Shown: positions 24,967 through 34,188 of the stretch, one piece after another
Layout: each line of letters opens with the position of its first letter
Numbering within the stretch: position 1 is the first letter of the stretch
Source: Sphingobium sp. TCM1
GTDB taxonomy: Bacteria > Pseudomonadota > Alphaproteobacteria > Sphingomonadales > Sphingomonadaceae
Reading direction: 5' to 3'
Length of the DNA: 64,000 nt
Assembly: GCF_001650725.1 (NCBI RefSeq)
Contig: NZ_LXVX01000012.1
Location: 434,001 to 498,000 of the forward strand
Notes under the pieces: model-generated
What the model saw: the letters and a program-made list of their open reading frames with translations, nothing else
What the model was told of the DNA's origin: nothing
Database searches by the model: none
Translations under genes and position numbers: made by a program

Positions 24967-26970
24967 ATGAAGAAGCCGTGTCTGTCCATCCTGTTGTTGG
25001 CTGTCCCGACTGTCGCCTGGGCCGAAGCGCCGGGGGATGCGCCGTCCATCGTCGTGACCGGCGCGGGGCTTGACCTGCCGCCGGGCACGCCGGCCTATGG
25101 ATCGGTGGTGATCGAGCGGCAGCGGCTGCTGGACAGCGCATCCGGGCGGATCGAGACGGTGCTGGGCGATGTCGCCGGCTTCCAGTAGTTCCGCCGGTCG
25201 GACAGCCGATCCTCCAATCCGTCCAATCAGGGCGCGACGCTGCGCGCGCTGGGCGGCAATGCGTCGAGCCGCACGCTGATGCTGCTCGACGGGGTGCCGA
25301 TCGCCGATCCCTTCTTCGGCTATATCCCCTTCAGCGCGCTTGTTCCTGAACGGCTGTCGGTGGTGCGCGTCACCCGCGGAGGCGGCATCGGCGCCTTCGG
25401 AGCGGGCGCGGTCGCCGGCACGATCGAGATGGCGAGCGCGACCCGCGACCAGTTGCCCGATGTCGCCGCCAGCGCCTTCTACGGCAGCCGCGATTCGACC
25501 GAATTGTCGGCGACCGTGACGCCGGACGTGGGCAGCGGCTATGTCTCCCTGTCGGGCAGCTGGGACCGGGGCGATGGTTTCCAGACAACGCCAAAGAGCC
25601 AGCGCAACGCCGCGACCGTGCCGGCCGCCTATGATGGCTGGTCGACCAATCTGCGCGCCGTCGCGCCGATCGGCGCCACGTCAGAACTGCAATTCCGCGC
25701 AACCCTGTTCGAGGATAAGCGCACGCTGCGCTTTGTCGGCGCGGACAGCATGAGCCAGGGGCAGGATGCCAGCATCCGTTATATTTCGCGGGGGCCGTGG
25801 CAAGTCGATGCGCTGGCCTATATCCAAACGCGCAACTTCTCCAACATCGTCATTTCGTCCTCCAGCTTCCGCAAGTCGCTCGACCAGCGCAACACGCCAT
25901 CCACCGGCCTTGGCGGCAAGATCGAACTGCGCCCTCCGGTCGGTGCCGACCATGTGCTGCGGATCGGCGCGGATACGCGCTTTGCGACCGGCGACATGTA
26001 CGAGGACGCCTATAACGCCAATATCGCCAGCAATCCGCGCACCTTCCTGCGCCATGCCGGTGGCGATCAGTGGACGACCGGCCTGTTCGTCGAGGACGAC
26101 TGGAGCATCGGAAAACTGGTGCTGACCGGCGGCGCGCGGGCGGATCGCTGGACGATCCGCAACGGCTTCTACCGGCAGGTGAGCGCCACGACCGGCGCGG
26201 CGACTGGCGGGGACTTTGCCGACCGGTCCAACTGGGAAGTGTCGGGACAGGTGGGCGCGCTCTACAAGGCCAGCGACGCACTGGCGTTGCGGGCGGCGGC
26301 CTATAGCGGGTTCCGCCTGCCGACGCTGAATGAACTTTATCGCCCCTTCGTCGTCTTTCCGATCACGACACGGGCCAACGATGCGCTGGTGCCGGAAAAG
26401 CTGAAGGGGGCGGAAGCCGGGATCGACCTGACCCCGGCCGAGGGGATCAGCCTGTCGGCGACCGCTTTCTACAATCGGCTGGACCATGCCATCGCCAATG
26501 TGACGATCGACAGCATCACCCGCCAGCGGCGGAATGTCGAACGGATCGTCGCCAAGGGGATCGAACTGACGGCGGCGGCGGCCCTGGGCGATGTCCGCCT
26601 GTCGGCCTCCTACGCCTATAGCCACAGCACGGTCCATGCCCCCGGCGCGGCCTTTGACGGCTTCACCCCGGCCCAAAGTCCGCGCCATGCCGCCAGCGCG
26701 ACGCTGGCCTGGGCGCCGCAGCAGGGGCCGTCACTGTCGGCGACCCTGCGCTATGTCGCGGATCAATATGAGGATGATCTGCAAAGCGACGTCCTGCCCG
26801 ACGCCTTGACCATGGATGCGGTCGCGCGTCTGCCAATCGGCCATGGCGTGAGCCTAGTGGCGCGTGGCGAAAATCTGTTCGACGAGGAGATCGTGACCCG
26901 CAATGCGGGCGGATCGATCGACCTCGGCACGCCGCGCACGCTCTGGATCGGCCTGAGCTTCAGCCGCTGA
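24967..26970 (+). pseudogene. TonB-dependent receptor interrupted by in-frame TAG
   Basis: A complete-looking outer-membrane receptor frame: signal peptide MKKPCLSILLLAVPTVAWA, a TonB-box-like PSIVVTGAG, the plug, and a barrel ending WIGLSFSR, 667 codons in all. Codon 74 (25186-25188) is TAG, with the same frame resuming directly as FRRSDSRSSNPSNQG and continuing without other defects. The preceding codon is CAG, and related receptors have Gln or Ser at this place, so a single CAG-to-TAG change explains the break. A restart at ATG 25279 would lack signal peptide and half the plug. Either a recent pseudogene or a sequencing error. The substrate is not evident; the neighbouring B12 locus does not prove a corrinoid role because this gene has no riboswitch. 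Confidence 0.85.
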
Positions 26971-27094
26971 CCCAGTGCGGCAACAGCGCCGAACTCGCAT
27001 TTCCCCTCCCGCGCCGGCCTTCGTGAAGGCGGCGCCTGGCGACGTCATCCGGTTCAAGCCCGGATGAGGCGCCCCCGCGCGGCGACGGTCAGGT

Positions 27095-27376
27095 TCAGGT
27101 CGTCGCCCGCTTGTCAAACGCATGGAACGGTTCGACCGGCGCATCCGTGGCATCGATCCGCGCGACCTGCGCTGCGGGCGGACCATCCTGCGCCAGGGCG
27201 ATGAAGCGGTCGATCCGGTCCGCCTCGCCCTGAACCAGCGCCTCGACGCAGCCGTCGATTCGATTGCGGACCCAGCCCACCAGCCCCAGCCCGCGCGCCG
27301 TCTCGACCGTCCAGGCGCGGTACCAGACGCCCTGGACCCGGCCGTGGATCATCAGGCGGCGGGCGACAAGCGGCAT
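27095..27376 (-). CDS. acyP: Acylphosphatase
   Basis: 93-aa acylphosphatase hydrolysing carboxyl-phosphate bonds in the cytosol. The signature HGRVQGVWYR (residues 11-20) carries catalytic Arg20, and the catalytic Asn38 is in GWVRNR. Length is standard. Its start overlaps by one nucleotide the stop of the upstream NYN-domain gene, so they are probably co-transcribed. Physiological substrate is unknown, as for the family. Confidence 0.93.
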   Translation of the reverse strand: MPLVARRLMIHGRVQGVWYRAWTVETARGLGLVGWVRNRIDGCVEALVQGEADRIDRFIALAQDGPPAAQVARIDATDAPVEPFHAFDKRATT

Positions 27377-28149
27377 CAGTGCAGCCGCTTGATCCAGGTC
27401 TGTCCGCCCTCGCGCACCTCGACGATGAAATTGGGGATGGCGCGGACCAGATCCGACAGGCGTTTATAGCCATAGTTGCGCGCGTCGAAGCTGGACCGGT
27501 TGCCGGCCAGCTGGCCGACGCTGCCCAGCGCGGCGAAGCCCTTTTCGTCGCGCTTCACTGCGTCATAGGCGTCGATGAGCAGTTTCACCACCTCGGGATC
27601 GACGGGCTTGGCCTTGCTGTCTTCGGTTTCGGCCGCCACGGCCTTGGCAGGCGCGGCCTTGGCCGTTCGCTTCGCGGCCGGCTTCGCCACCGGCACCTCG
27701 GCCGCCTCCAGCGCGGCGACGTCGATGAAACGGGTGCAGGCGCGGCGGAAGCCCTCCGGCGTGTTGGCATTGCCGAAGCCATAGACGGGAATGCCGTTCT
27801 GGCGCAGGCGCGTGACCAGCGGGGTGAAGTCGCTGTCGCTGGACATGAGGCCGAAACCGTCGACGCGCCCGCTGGCCAGCAGGTCCATCGCATCGATGGT
27901 CATCTTCATGTCGGTGGCGTTCTTGCCCCTGGTGAGGTCGAACTGCTGCTGCGGCTCGATCGCCTGAGTGATGGACAGCGCCGCCCAGGCCTTCAGCGTC
28001 GCCTTGCTCCAATTGCCATAGGCGCGGCGGATGTTGACGGTGCCAAGCTCCGCCAGCACGGTCATGACCGAGTCGAAATGCGCCGCCGACGCGTTGTCCG
28101 CATCGATCAGGAGGGCGATATTGCCCCGACCTTCCAGCGGTGTCGCCAT
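27376..28149 (-). CDS. NYN domain (PIN-like) protein with C-terminal OST-HTH/LOTUS domain
   Basis: 257-aa protein. Residues about 8-150 form an NYN (LabA/DUF88) domain with acidic residues expected for a metal-dependent ribonuclease fold: [26 protein letters not shown], and SSDSDFTPL. After an Ala/Lys/Pro-rich linker (about 150-185) comes a helical OST-HTH-like domain ending [14 protein letters not shown], thought to bind RNA. It is likely an RNA-processing or decay enzyme; the target is unknown. It precedes acylphosphatase with a 1-nt overlap and follows carbonic anhydrase by 14 nt on the same strand. Confidence 0.87.
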   Translation of the reverse strand: MATPLEGRGNIALLIDADNASAAHFDSVMTVLAELGTVNIRRAYGNWSKATLKAWAALSITQAIEPQQQFDLTRGKNATDMKMTIDAMDLLASGRVDGFGLMSSDSDFTPLVTRLRQNGIPVYGFGNANTPEGFRRACTRFIDVAALEAAEVPVAKPAAKRTAKAAPAKAVAAETEDSKAKPVDPEVVKLLIDAYDAVKRDEKGFAALGSVGQLAGNRSSFDARNYGYKRLSDLVRAIPNFIVEVREGGQTWIKRLH

Positions 28150-28163
28150 CGGTGCTGATCCCT

Positions 28164-28802
28164 TCAGGCAGGCGAGAAGGCGCCGCTTTCCTCATCCAGG
28201 ACGTGCAGTTGCCCGTCCGAAATGGCGAAGAAGCTGCCGACCAGTTTCAGTTCGCCCTTGCGTTCCTTCGACCGGACGCAGGGAAAGGTGCGCAGGTTGG
28301 CGAGGCTGACCTTGACCGCCTCCAGTTCCATCGCGCGCTCCACGTCGCGGTCGCGCTGCTCGCCATAGCGGCCCACCACCGTCTCGCGCGCGCCATCCAG
28401 CAATTCGATCCAGTTGTGGATGAAGCCGCCTTCGCCCGGAGGCGCATCCTTCAGGTCATGGCTGAGCGCCGCCTTGCAACCGCCGCATTTGCCATGGCCC
28501 ATCACGACGATCTCGCCGACCTTGAGCACTTGCACGGCAAATTCCAGCGCCGCCGACACGCCATGATGGCCCGGATTGGTCTCGAAGGGCGGCACCAGCG
28601 CGGCGACATTGCGCACGACGAAAATCTGGCCGGGACTGGTGTCGAAAATCTGCGCGGGATCGACCCGGCTGTCGGAACAGGCGATCACCATCACCTTGGG
28701 GCTTTGCCCCTCGTTCAGTTCGTCCCATCGCTCTCGCTGCTGGCTCCAGCCGGTGTCGCGGAAGCGGTGATAGCCCTGGAGCATGTCGGCAAAGTCGGTC
28801 AT
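28164..28802 (-). CDS. can: Beta-class carbonic anhydrase
   Basis: 212-aa zinc enzyme interconverting carbon dioxide and bicarbonate. Zinc ligands are Cys42 in ACSDSRVDP, His103 and Cys106 in GHGKCGGC; the Asp44-Arg46 dyad is present. No signal peptide is seen, so it should be cytosolic. I start at the ATG at 28802 (MTDFADML); the open frame to 29825 is an antisense shadow of lipA. It is divergent from lipA, whose start is 66 nt away, and shares strand with the NYN and acylphosphatase genes downstream. Confidence 0.94.
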   Translation of the reverse strand: MTDFADMLQGYHRFRDTGWSQQRERWDELNEGQSPKVMVIACSDSRVDPAQIFDTSPGQIFVVRNVAALVPPFETNPGHHGVSAALEFAVQVLKVGEIVVMGHGKCGGCKAALSHDLKDAPPGEGGFIHNWIELLDGARETVVGRYGEQRDRDVERAMELEAVKVSLANLRTFPCVRSKERKGELKLVGSFFAISDGQLHVLDEESGAFSPA

Positions 28803-28868
28803 GGCCGCCTGATGTGCCGCACAAATAGGGGGCTGGCAAGAGCGGCCGCGCATCGCTATCTGGGGCGC

Positions 28869-29810
28869 ATGACCGACATCGCCCCCATTCCCGGCATCGC
28901 CAAGCCGGAACGCGCCCGCAAGCCCGACTGGATTCGCGTCAAGGCTCCGACCAGCCCCGCCTATCATGAGACGCGCAAGCTGATGCGCGACAAGGGGCTG
29001 AACACGGTCTGCGAGGAGGCGGCCTGCCCCAATATCGGCGAATGCTGGACCAAGAAGCACGCCACGGTGATGATCCTGGGCGATGTCTGCACCCGCGCCT
29101 GCGCCTTCTGCAATGTCAAGACCGGGATGCCGCGCAAGGTCGATGTCAACGAACCGCAGAATCTGGCCGACGCCTGTGCAGAAATGGGGCTGGAGCATAT
29201 CGTCATCACCTCGGTCGACCGTGATGACCTGCCCGACGGCGGCGCCGCGCAGTTCGTCAAGGTGATCGAGGCGCTGCGCCGGACGACCCCGGACACGACG
29301 ATCGAGATCCTGACCCCGGACTTCCGCAACAAGCATGAGCGCGCCGTCGAGATGATCGTCGCCGCCCGGCCCGACGTGTACAACCACAATCTCGAAACGG
29401 TGCCGCGCCTCTATCCCACCATCCGTCCCGGCGCCCGCTATTATGCATCGCTGCGCCTGCTGGAGTCGGTGAAGAAGCTCGATCCGTCGATCTTCACCAA
29501 GTCGGGCATCATGCTGGGCCTGGGCGAGGAACGGCTGGAGGTGCACCAGGTGATGGACGACATGCGATCGGCCGACATCGACTTCCTGACGATGGGCCAA
29601 TATCTCCAGCCCACGCCCAAGCACGCCAAGGTGATGGAATTCGTGACGCCGGCCGCCTTCAACGCCTATGCGGCGATCGCGCGGGCCAAGGGCTTCCTGC
29701 AGGTGGCGTCCAGCCCCCTGACCCGCTCCAGCTATCATGCCGGGCAGGATTTCGCCGAGATGAAGGCTGCGCGCGACGCGAAGCTGGCCAAGGCGGCGGC
29801 GAAGGCCTGA
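28869..29810 (+). CDS. lipA: Lipoyl synthase
   Basis: 313-aa radical-SAM enzyme inserting two sulfurs into octanoyl groups of lipoyl proteins. The auxiliary [4Fe-4S] ligands are Cys48, Cys53 and Cys59 (C-x4-C-x5-C); the radical-SAM cluster uses Cys74, Cys78 and Cys81 (C-x3-C-x2-C). The conserved RSSYHA motif with the terminal cluster serine is near residue 290. The ATG at 28869 gives a typical length; in-frame upstream starts add non-conserved residues. The next gene starts 7 nt after its stop, the common lipA-RatA/COQ10 pairing. Confidence 0.97.
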   Translation: MTDIAPIPGIAKPERARKPDWIRVKAPTSPAYHETRKLMRDKGLNTVCEEAACPNIGECWTKKHATVMILGDVCTRACAFCNVKTGMPRKVDVNEPQNLADACAEMGLEHIVITSVDRDDLPDGGAAQFVKVIEALRRTTPDTTIEILTPDFRNKHERAVEMIVAARPDVYNHNLETVPRLYPTIRPGARYYASLRLLESVKKLDPSIFTKSGIMLGLGEERLEVHQVMDDMRSADIDFLTMGQYLQPTPKHAKVMEFVTPAAFNAYAAIARAKGFLQVASSPLTRSSYHAGQDFAEMKAARDAKLAKAAAKA

Positions 29811-29817
29811 TCCGTCA

Positions 29818-30288
29818 ATGCCCAAGCATCAAGAGACGCGCCAGCTTCCCTATACCCCCAGGCAGATGTTCGATCTGGTATCGGACGTCGCGGCCTACCC
29901 GCAATTCCTGCCCTGGGTGAGCGCGATCAGGGTTCGCGCCGACAGCGACACGGAAATGGTCGCCGACATGATCGTCGGCTTCAAGGGGGTGAAGGAAAGC
30001 TTCACCTCCCGCGTCCACAAGCACCGTCCCGATCATGTCCGGGTCGATTATCTCGACGGGCCATTGAAGCATCTGCACAATGAATGGCGGTTTCGCGACG
30101 ACGGGCAGGGCGGCGTGCTGGTCGATTTCGAAGTGGAGTTCGAATTCAAGAACCGCCTGTTCGAGATGCTCGCCGGGCAGTTCTTCGACAAGGCGCTGCG
30201 CAAGATGATCGGCGCATTCGAGACGCGGGCGGCCGAGCTTTATGCCCCTTCGGGCAACAGCAGTTCCAGCGCGCACAGCGCCGCCTGA
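29818..30288 (+). CDS. RatA/COQ10-type START-domain protein
   Basis: 156-aa protein of the polyketide cyclase/START (SRPBCC) fold. Features are the N-terminal LPYTPRQMFDLVSDV, YPQFLPWV, and the HLHNEWRF segment. In the COQ10 branch it binds ubiquinone or helps its delivery; the RatA toxin name of some databases comes from an E. coli report. The lipA-coq10-like order supports the ubiquinone or respiration role by context. The last 49 nt overlap the 3' end of the convergent pncC gene. Confidence 0.9.
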   Translation: MPKHQETRQLPYTPRQMFDLVSDVAAYPQFLPWVSAIRVRADSDTEMVADMIVGFKGVKESFTSRVHKHRPDHVRVDYLDGPLKHLHNEWRFRDDGQGGVLVDFEVEFEFKNRLFEMLAGQFFDKALRKMIGAFETRAAELYAPSGNSSSSAHSAA

Positions 30289-30752
30289 AGGCGGACACCG
30301 CCCCGGCCATTGTCCGCGAAGTGGCGCATGTCGGCCACGACCTTGTCCGGGCTGGCGCCGCGTTCGGCGCGGGCGAAGACGACCGTGCCGACCGGCTTCT
30401 GCTCGCTGCCGCCGCCCGGTCCGGCGATCCCGGTGATGGCGACCGCGACATGGGCATGGCTCTTGTTCAGGGCGCCCTGCGCCATCGCCCAGGCGGTGGC
30501 GATGGACACCGCGCCGAACGTGTCCAGCACATCATGCGAAACTTTCAGAAGTTCTGCCTTCATATCATTGGAATAAGTGATGAAACCGGCTTCGAACACC
30601 TCGGACGAGCCGGCGATTTCGGTGAGCGCCGCCGACACCAGCCCGCCGGTGCAGCTCTCCGCGACGGCGATCGTGCGCCCGGCGCGACGATTGGCGATGA
30701 TGACCTTTTCGGCGAGTTCGACCAATTGGGTCGGGAGGACGGTATCGGGCAT
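30240..30752 (-). CDS. pncC: Nicotinamide-nucleotide amidohydrolase (CinA C-terminal domain)
   Basis: 170-aa stand-alone CinA C-terminal-domain protein; the family deamidates NMN to nicotinate mononucleotide in pyridine nucleotide recycling. Seen: AVAESCTGGLVSAALTEIAG, SNDMKAELLKV, and AITGIAGPGGGS with PVGTVV. I start at the ATG at 30752 (MPDTVLPTQ), 4 nt after the ispDF stop; the longer frame overlaps ispDF. Its end overlaps the convergent START gene by 49 nt. Competence functions ascribed to longer CinA proteins do not apply to this short form. Confidence 0.92.
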   Translation of the reverse strand: MPDTVLPTQLVELAEKVIIANRRAGRTIAVAESCTGGLVSAALTEIAGSSEVFEAGFITYSNDMKAELLKVSHDVLDTFGAVSIATAWAMAQGALNKSHAHVAVAITGIAGPGGGSEQKPVGTVVFARAERGASPDKVVADMRHFADNGRGGVRLQAALCALELLLPEGA

Positions 30753-30756
30753 GGGA

Positions 30757-31926
30757 TCAGGATAGCGCGGGGAGGGACAGGGTGGCAACAGCCTGCGCGG
30801 CGATGCCTTCGCGCCGGCCGGCAAAGCCCAGCCGCTCGGTCGTCGTCGCCTTGACGCTGACCCGGTCGACCGGCACCGCCAGTATCTCCGCGATCCGCGC
30901 GCGCATGGCCTCGCGATGCGGGCCGATCTTGGGTGCTTCGCAGATGATCGTCAGATCGACATGCTCGATCCGTCCATCCCGCGCCGTCACCCGGTCGCGC
31001 GCATAGGCGAGGAAGCGATCGGACGAAGCGCCGCGCCATTGCGGATCGGATGGCGGGAAATGGCTGCCGATGTCCCCTTCCGCCAGCGCGCCGAGCAGGG
31101 CGTCGACAATGGCATGGAGGGCCACGTCGGCATCGCTGTGCCCGGCCAGGCCGCGATCGTGCGGGACCAATATGCCGCCCAGCCACAATTCCTCGTCAGG
31201 GGCCAGCCGATGGACGTCATACCCCATGCCGACGCGCGTGGTGCACGCCATCGCCAATCGGGCTTCGGCGCGCGCGAAATCCTGCGGATAGGTCAATTTC
31301 TCCAGCCTTTCATCGCCTGGCACCATCATGACGTCACGGCCCCACGCTCGTAATATCTGTGCATCGTCGGTGGCTTCCCGCGCATCGTCCCAGGCGCGAT
31401 GGGCGGCGAGGATGGACTCGAAACGGAATGCCTGGGGGGTCTGCACCCTGTGCAGTCCGGCACGATCCACGCCCTGGCCCATCACGCCATCGACACCCCG
31501 CACCAGCGTATCGGCGACGGGCAGAACAGGGATTGCGCCTTCGTCCTGGTCGAGCGCCGCGAGCAGCCGGTCGATGGCAGCACCGGGCAGGAAGGGGCGG
31601 GCCGCGTCGTGGATCAGCACGATGTCCGCGCCGCCCGCCGCCGCGATCGCCTCCAGCCCCGCGCGGACCGAGCCGCGCCGGCTGTTCGCCCCAGTGACGA
31701 AGGCGGCCGCACGATCGCCCAGCAGGGCGCGCGCCGTCTCCGCCTGCCCTTCGCCCAGGACGACATGGATGGCGTCAATCCGGCCATGCGCCGCCAGCGC
31801 GTCATGGGCGTGGGCGAGGACGGGCTTGCCCGCGACGATTCGGAATTGCTTCGGGGCATCGCCGCCCGCCCGGTTCCCCTGGCCCGCGGCGACGATCAGG
31901 GCGACAATCTTTCTGCTTGCTGTCAT
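30757..31926 (-). CDS. ispDF: Bifunctional IspD/IspF enzyme of the MEP pathway
   Basis: 389-aa fusion. Residues about 1-225 are 2-C-methyl-D-erythritol 4-phosphate cytidylyltransferase (IVAAGQGNRAGGDAPKQF, HDAARPF, HRVQTPQAF). Residues about 230-389 are 2-C-methyl-D-erythritol 2,4-cyclodiphosphate synthase (GMGYDVHRL, GHSDADVALHAIVDALLGA, IGSHFPP, KATTTERLGF). Fused IspDF is usual in alphaproteobacteria; the fusion skips the IspE step in between. The ATG at 31926 gives MTASRKIVALIVAAG. Followed by pncC after 4 nt. Confidence 0.97.
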   Translation of the reverse strand: MTASRKIVALIVAAGQGNRAGGDAPKQFRIVAGKPVLAHAHDALAAHGRIDAIHVVLGEGQAETARALLGDRAAAFVTGANSRRGSVRAGLEAIAAAGGADIVLIHDAARPFLPGAAIDRLLAALDQDEGAIPVLPVADTLVRGVDGVMGQGVDRAGLHRVQTPQAFRFESILAAHRAWDDAREATDDAQILRAWGRDVMMVPGDERLEKLTYPQDFARAEARLAMACTTRVGMGYDVHRLAPDEELWLGGILVPHDRGLAGHSDADVALHAIVDALLGALAEGDIGSHFPPSDPQWRGASSDRFLAYARDRVTARDGRIEHVDLTIICEAPKIGPHREAMRARIAEILAVPVDRVSVKATTTERLGFAGRREGIAAQAVATLSLPALS

Positions 31927-32059
31927 GCGCGGCGCATAGCGGGTCGCGCGGCGGACTGAAAGGGGCGGCGCCATGGACCCGTCTTGTCCGCGCCTTGCCG
32001 CCGGACGCGATTTCCGCTAAAGGCTGCCTGTTTTTTAGGCAGTTTTCCCAAAGTAGATC

Positions 32060-33082
32060 ATGCACAGGCTTTCTCCCATCGCCATCGGTCCGGTAACGAT
32101 CGACATGCCGGTCGTGCTGGCGCCGATGACCGGCGTCACCGACATGCCCTTCCGCACGCTGGTCCGACGCTACGGATCGGGCCTCAACGTCACTGAGATG
32201 ATCGCATCCGCAGCGATGATCCGCGAGACGCGCCAGTCGTTGCAGAAGGCCGCCTGGCATCCGCTGGAGGAACCGGTGTCGATGCAGCTGGCGGGATGTT
32301 CGCCGACCGAAATGGCGGAGGCGGCCAAGCTCAACGCCGATCGCGGTGCGGCGATCATCGACATCAACATGGGCTGCCCGGTCAAGAAGGTCGTCAATGG
32401 CGATGCCGGTAGCGCGCTGATGCGCGACCTGCCGCTGGCCGCCGCGCTCATCAAGGCAACGGTCGAGGCAGTCGACGTTCCCGTCACCGTCAAGATGCGG
32501 ATGGGCTGGGATCATTCGAGCCTCAACGCCCCCGAACTCGCCCATATCGCCGAGGATCTGGGCGCGCAGCTCATCACCGTCCACGGCCGCACCCGGTGCC
32601 AGATGTACAAGGGCAGCGCCGACTGGGCGTTCGTCCGCTCGGTCAAGGATGCGGTCAAGCTGCCGGTGATCGTCAATGGCGACATCTGCTCCATCGAAGA
32701 TGCCGACACGGCGCTGGAGCAGAGCGGCGCGGATGGCGTCATGATCGGGCGGGGGGCTTATGGCCGCCCGTGGCTGATCGGCCAGGTCATGGCTTGGCTG
32801 ACCGACGGCACCCGCATCCCCGATCCGACGCTGGCGGAACAATATCAGGCGATCATCGGGCATTATCATGCAATGCTCGACCATTATGACAGCTATACCG
32901 GCGTCAACATGGCCCGCAAGCATATCGGCTGGTACACCAAGGGGCTGCCCGGATCGGCCGAGTTTCGCCACAGCGTCAACCAGGAACCGGACGCGAAGAC
33001 CGTGCTGGACATGCTCGCCCGCTTCTATGAGCCGCTGATCGCCACCGGCCTCCACCCCGCGGAGCTGCGCAGGGCTGCATGA
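32060..33082 (+). CDS. dusB: tRNA-dihydrouridine synthase (DusB / NifR3)
   Basis: 340-aa flavoenzyme reducing uridine in the tRNA D-loop. Seen: [26 protein letters not shown] with catalytic Cys106, and [14 protein letters not shown] plus IVNGDIC and [11 protein letters not shown] for FMN binding. In alphaproteobacteria this gene (nifR3) leads the ntrBC operon; here its stop overlaps the ntrB start by 4 nt. A promoter is expected in the 133-nt gap before it, shared divergently with ispDF. Confidence 0.96.
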   Translation: MHRLSPIAIGPVTIDMPVVLAPMTGVTDMPFRTLVRRYGSGLNVTEMIASAAMIRETRQSLQKAAWHPLEEPVSMQLAGCSPTEMAEAAKLNADRGAAIIDINMGCPVKKVVNGDAGSALMRDLPLAAALIKATVEAVDVPVTVKMRMGWDHSSLNAPELAHIAEDLGAQLITVHGRTRCQMYKGSADWAFVRSVKDAVKLPVIVNGDICSIEDADTALEQSGADGVMIGRGAYGRPWLIGQVMAWLTDGTRIPDPTLAEQYQAIIGHYHAMLDHYDSYTGVNMARKHIGWYTKGLPGSAEFRHSVNQEPDAKTVLDMLARFYEPLIATGLHPAELRRAA

Positions 33083-34188
33083 ACGGGGCGATGACGTCCG
33101 TCCCGCCGCTTCGCGTGCAGCAGGACGGACCCTCACTGGCCGAACAGATGACCGCGCTGCCCGTGGCGACGCTGGTGGTGAAACCCGACAACAGCATCGC
33201 GGACGCCAATGTCCGCGCTGAAACCCTGCTCAACATGGCACGCTCTGCGATCATCGGCAGCGATGTGGCGCGCACCATCCGGATCGCGGAAGCGGGCGCC
33301 CGCTTCGACATCTGGCATAACAACAAGCCGATTGCGGCCTATGACATCAAGGTCCATGCCGGCCGCACCGCGGAAATGGAGGTCGACCTGATGATCGCGC
33401 CGATCGTCGATCATGACGGCTGGCGCGTGGTGTCCCTCCATGCCCAGAGCCAGGCGCGCAAGATCGGCCATCGCGGCTCGTCGGGCGGGGCCCGGTCCGC
33501 CATGGGCGCCGCGGCGATCCTGGCGCATGAGATCAAGAACCCGCTGTCGGGCATTCGTGGCGCGGCCCAACTGCTCGAATCCAGCCATGGCGGACGGGAT
33601 GCGGCGCTGACGCAGCTCATCTGCAACGAAGTGGACCGGATCGCCGCTTTGATCGACCGGATGCAGGATTTCACCACCGACCGGACATTGGAATGCCGGC
33701 CCGGCAACATCTATCCGCTGATCGATCGCGCGGCCGGGATCGCGGCCGCAGGATTTGCAAGAAATATAAGAATCATAAAGCATTATGATCCATCATTGCC
33801 ATTCGCCAATATCAATGAGGATGCGCTGGTGCAGGTGATGATCAACCTGCTCAAGAACGCGGCCGAAGCGCTGGAGCATGTCGCCAAGCCGCGCATCCGG
33901 GTCGAGACTGCCTTCCGCCATGGCGTGTCGGTCGTGGTCGGCGGCGGCAAGGGCAGCGCCGTCCTGCCGATCGAAATCGTCGTGATCGACAATGGACCGG
34001 GTGTGCCGGAGCATATCCTGGACCATCTGTTCAATCCGTTCATCACCGGCAAGCGCGACGGGCAGGGGCTGGGGCTGGCGCTGGTCGACAAATTGGTGCG
34101 CGACATGAGCGGATTCGTTCAATATTCGCGTGACGCCGAGGCGGGCGAATCGACCTTTCGCATCCTCCTGCCCATGGGGATGGCATGA
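33079..34188 (+). CDS. ntrB: Nitrogen regulation sensor kinase NtrB
   Basis: 369-aa soluble histidine kinase: N-terminal PAS-like domain (about 20-135), HisKA with H-box [15 protein letters not shown] (His150), and HATPase_c with N-box [18 protein letters not shown] and [12 protein letters not shown]. It phosphorylates NtrC under nitrogen limitation, with PII as known regulator. The start overlaps dusB by 4 nt and its stop overlaps ntrC by 4 nt, so the three genes are coupled. Confidence 0.96.
   Translation: MNGAMTSVPPLRVQQDGPSLAEQMTALPVATLVVKPDNSIADANVRAETLLNMARSAIIGSDVARTIRIAEAGARFDIWHNNKPIAAYDIKVHAGRTAEMEVDLMIAPIVDHDGWRVVSLHAQSQARKIGHRGSSGGARSAMGAAAILAHEIKNPLSGIRGAAQLLESSHGGRDAALTQLICNEVDRIAALIDRMQDFTTDRTLECRPGNIYPLIDRAAGIAAAGFARNIRIIKHYDPSLPFANINEDALVQVMINLLKNAAEALEHVAKPRIRVETAFRHGVSVVVGGGKGSAVLPIEIVVIDNGPGVPEHILDHLFNPFITGKRDGQGLGLALVDKLVRDMSGFVQYSRDAEAGESTFRILLPMGMA

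Noticed and set aside
25279..26970. Separate intact receptor gene starting at ATG 25279
   Set aside because: It would lack signal peptide, TonB box and part of the plug; the upstream 73 codons in the same frame supply exactly these parts.
28164..29825. 553-codon - strand frame spanning carbonic anhydrase and lipA
   Set aside because: Only the part up to the ATG at 28802 is carbonic anhydrase; the rest is antisense to lipA, which has all six cluster cysteines on the other strand.
29818..30288. Toxin-antitoxin interpretation of the RatA-like gene
   Set aside because: No antitoxin partner (ratB-like) adjacent; the lipA neighbour and START fold suit a ubiquinone-related COQ10 role better.
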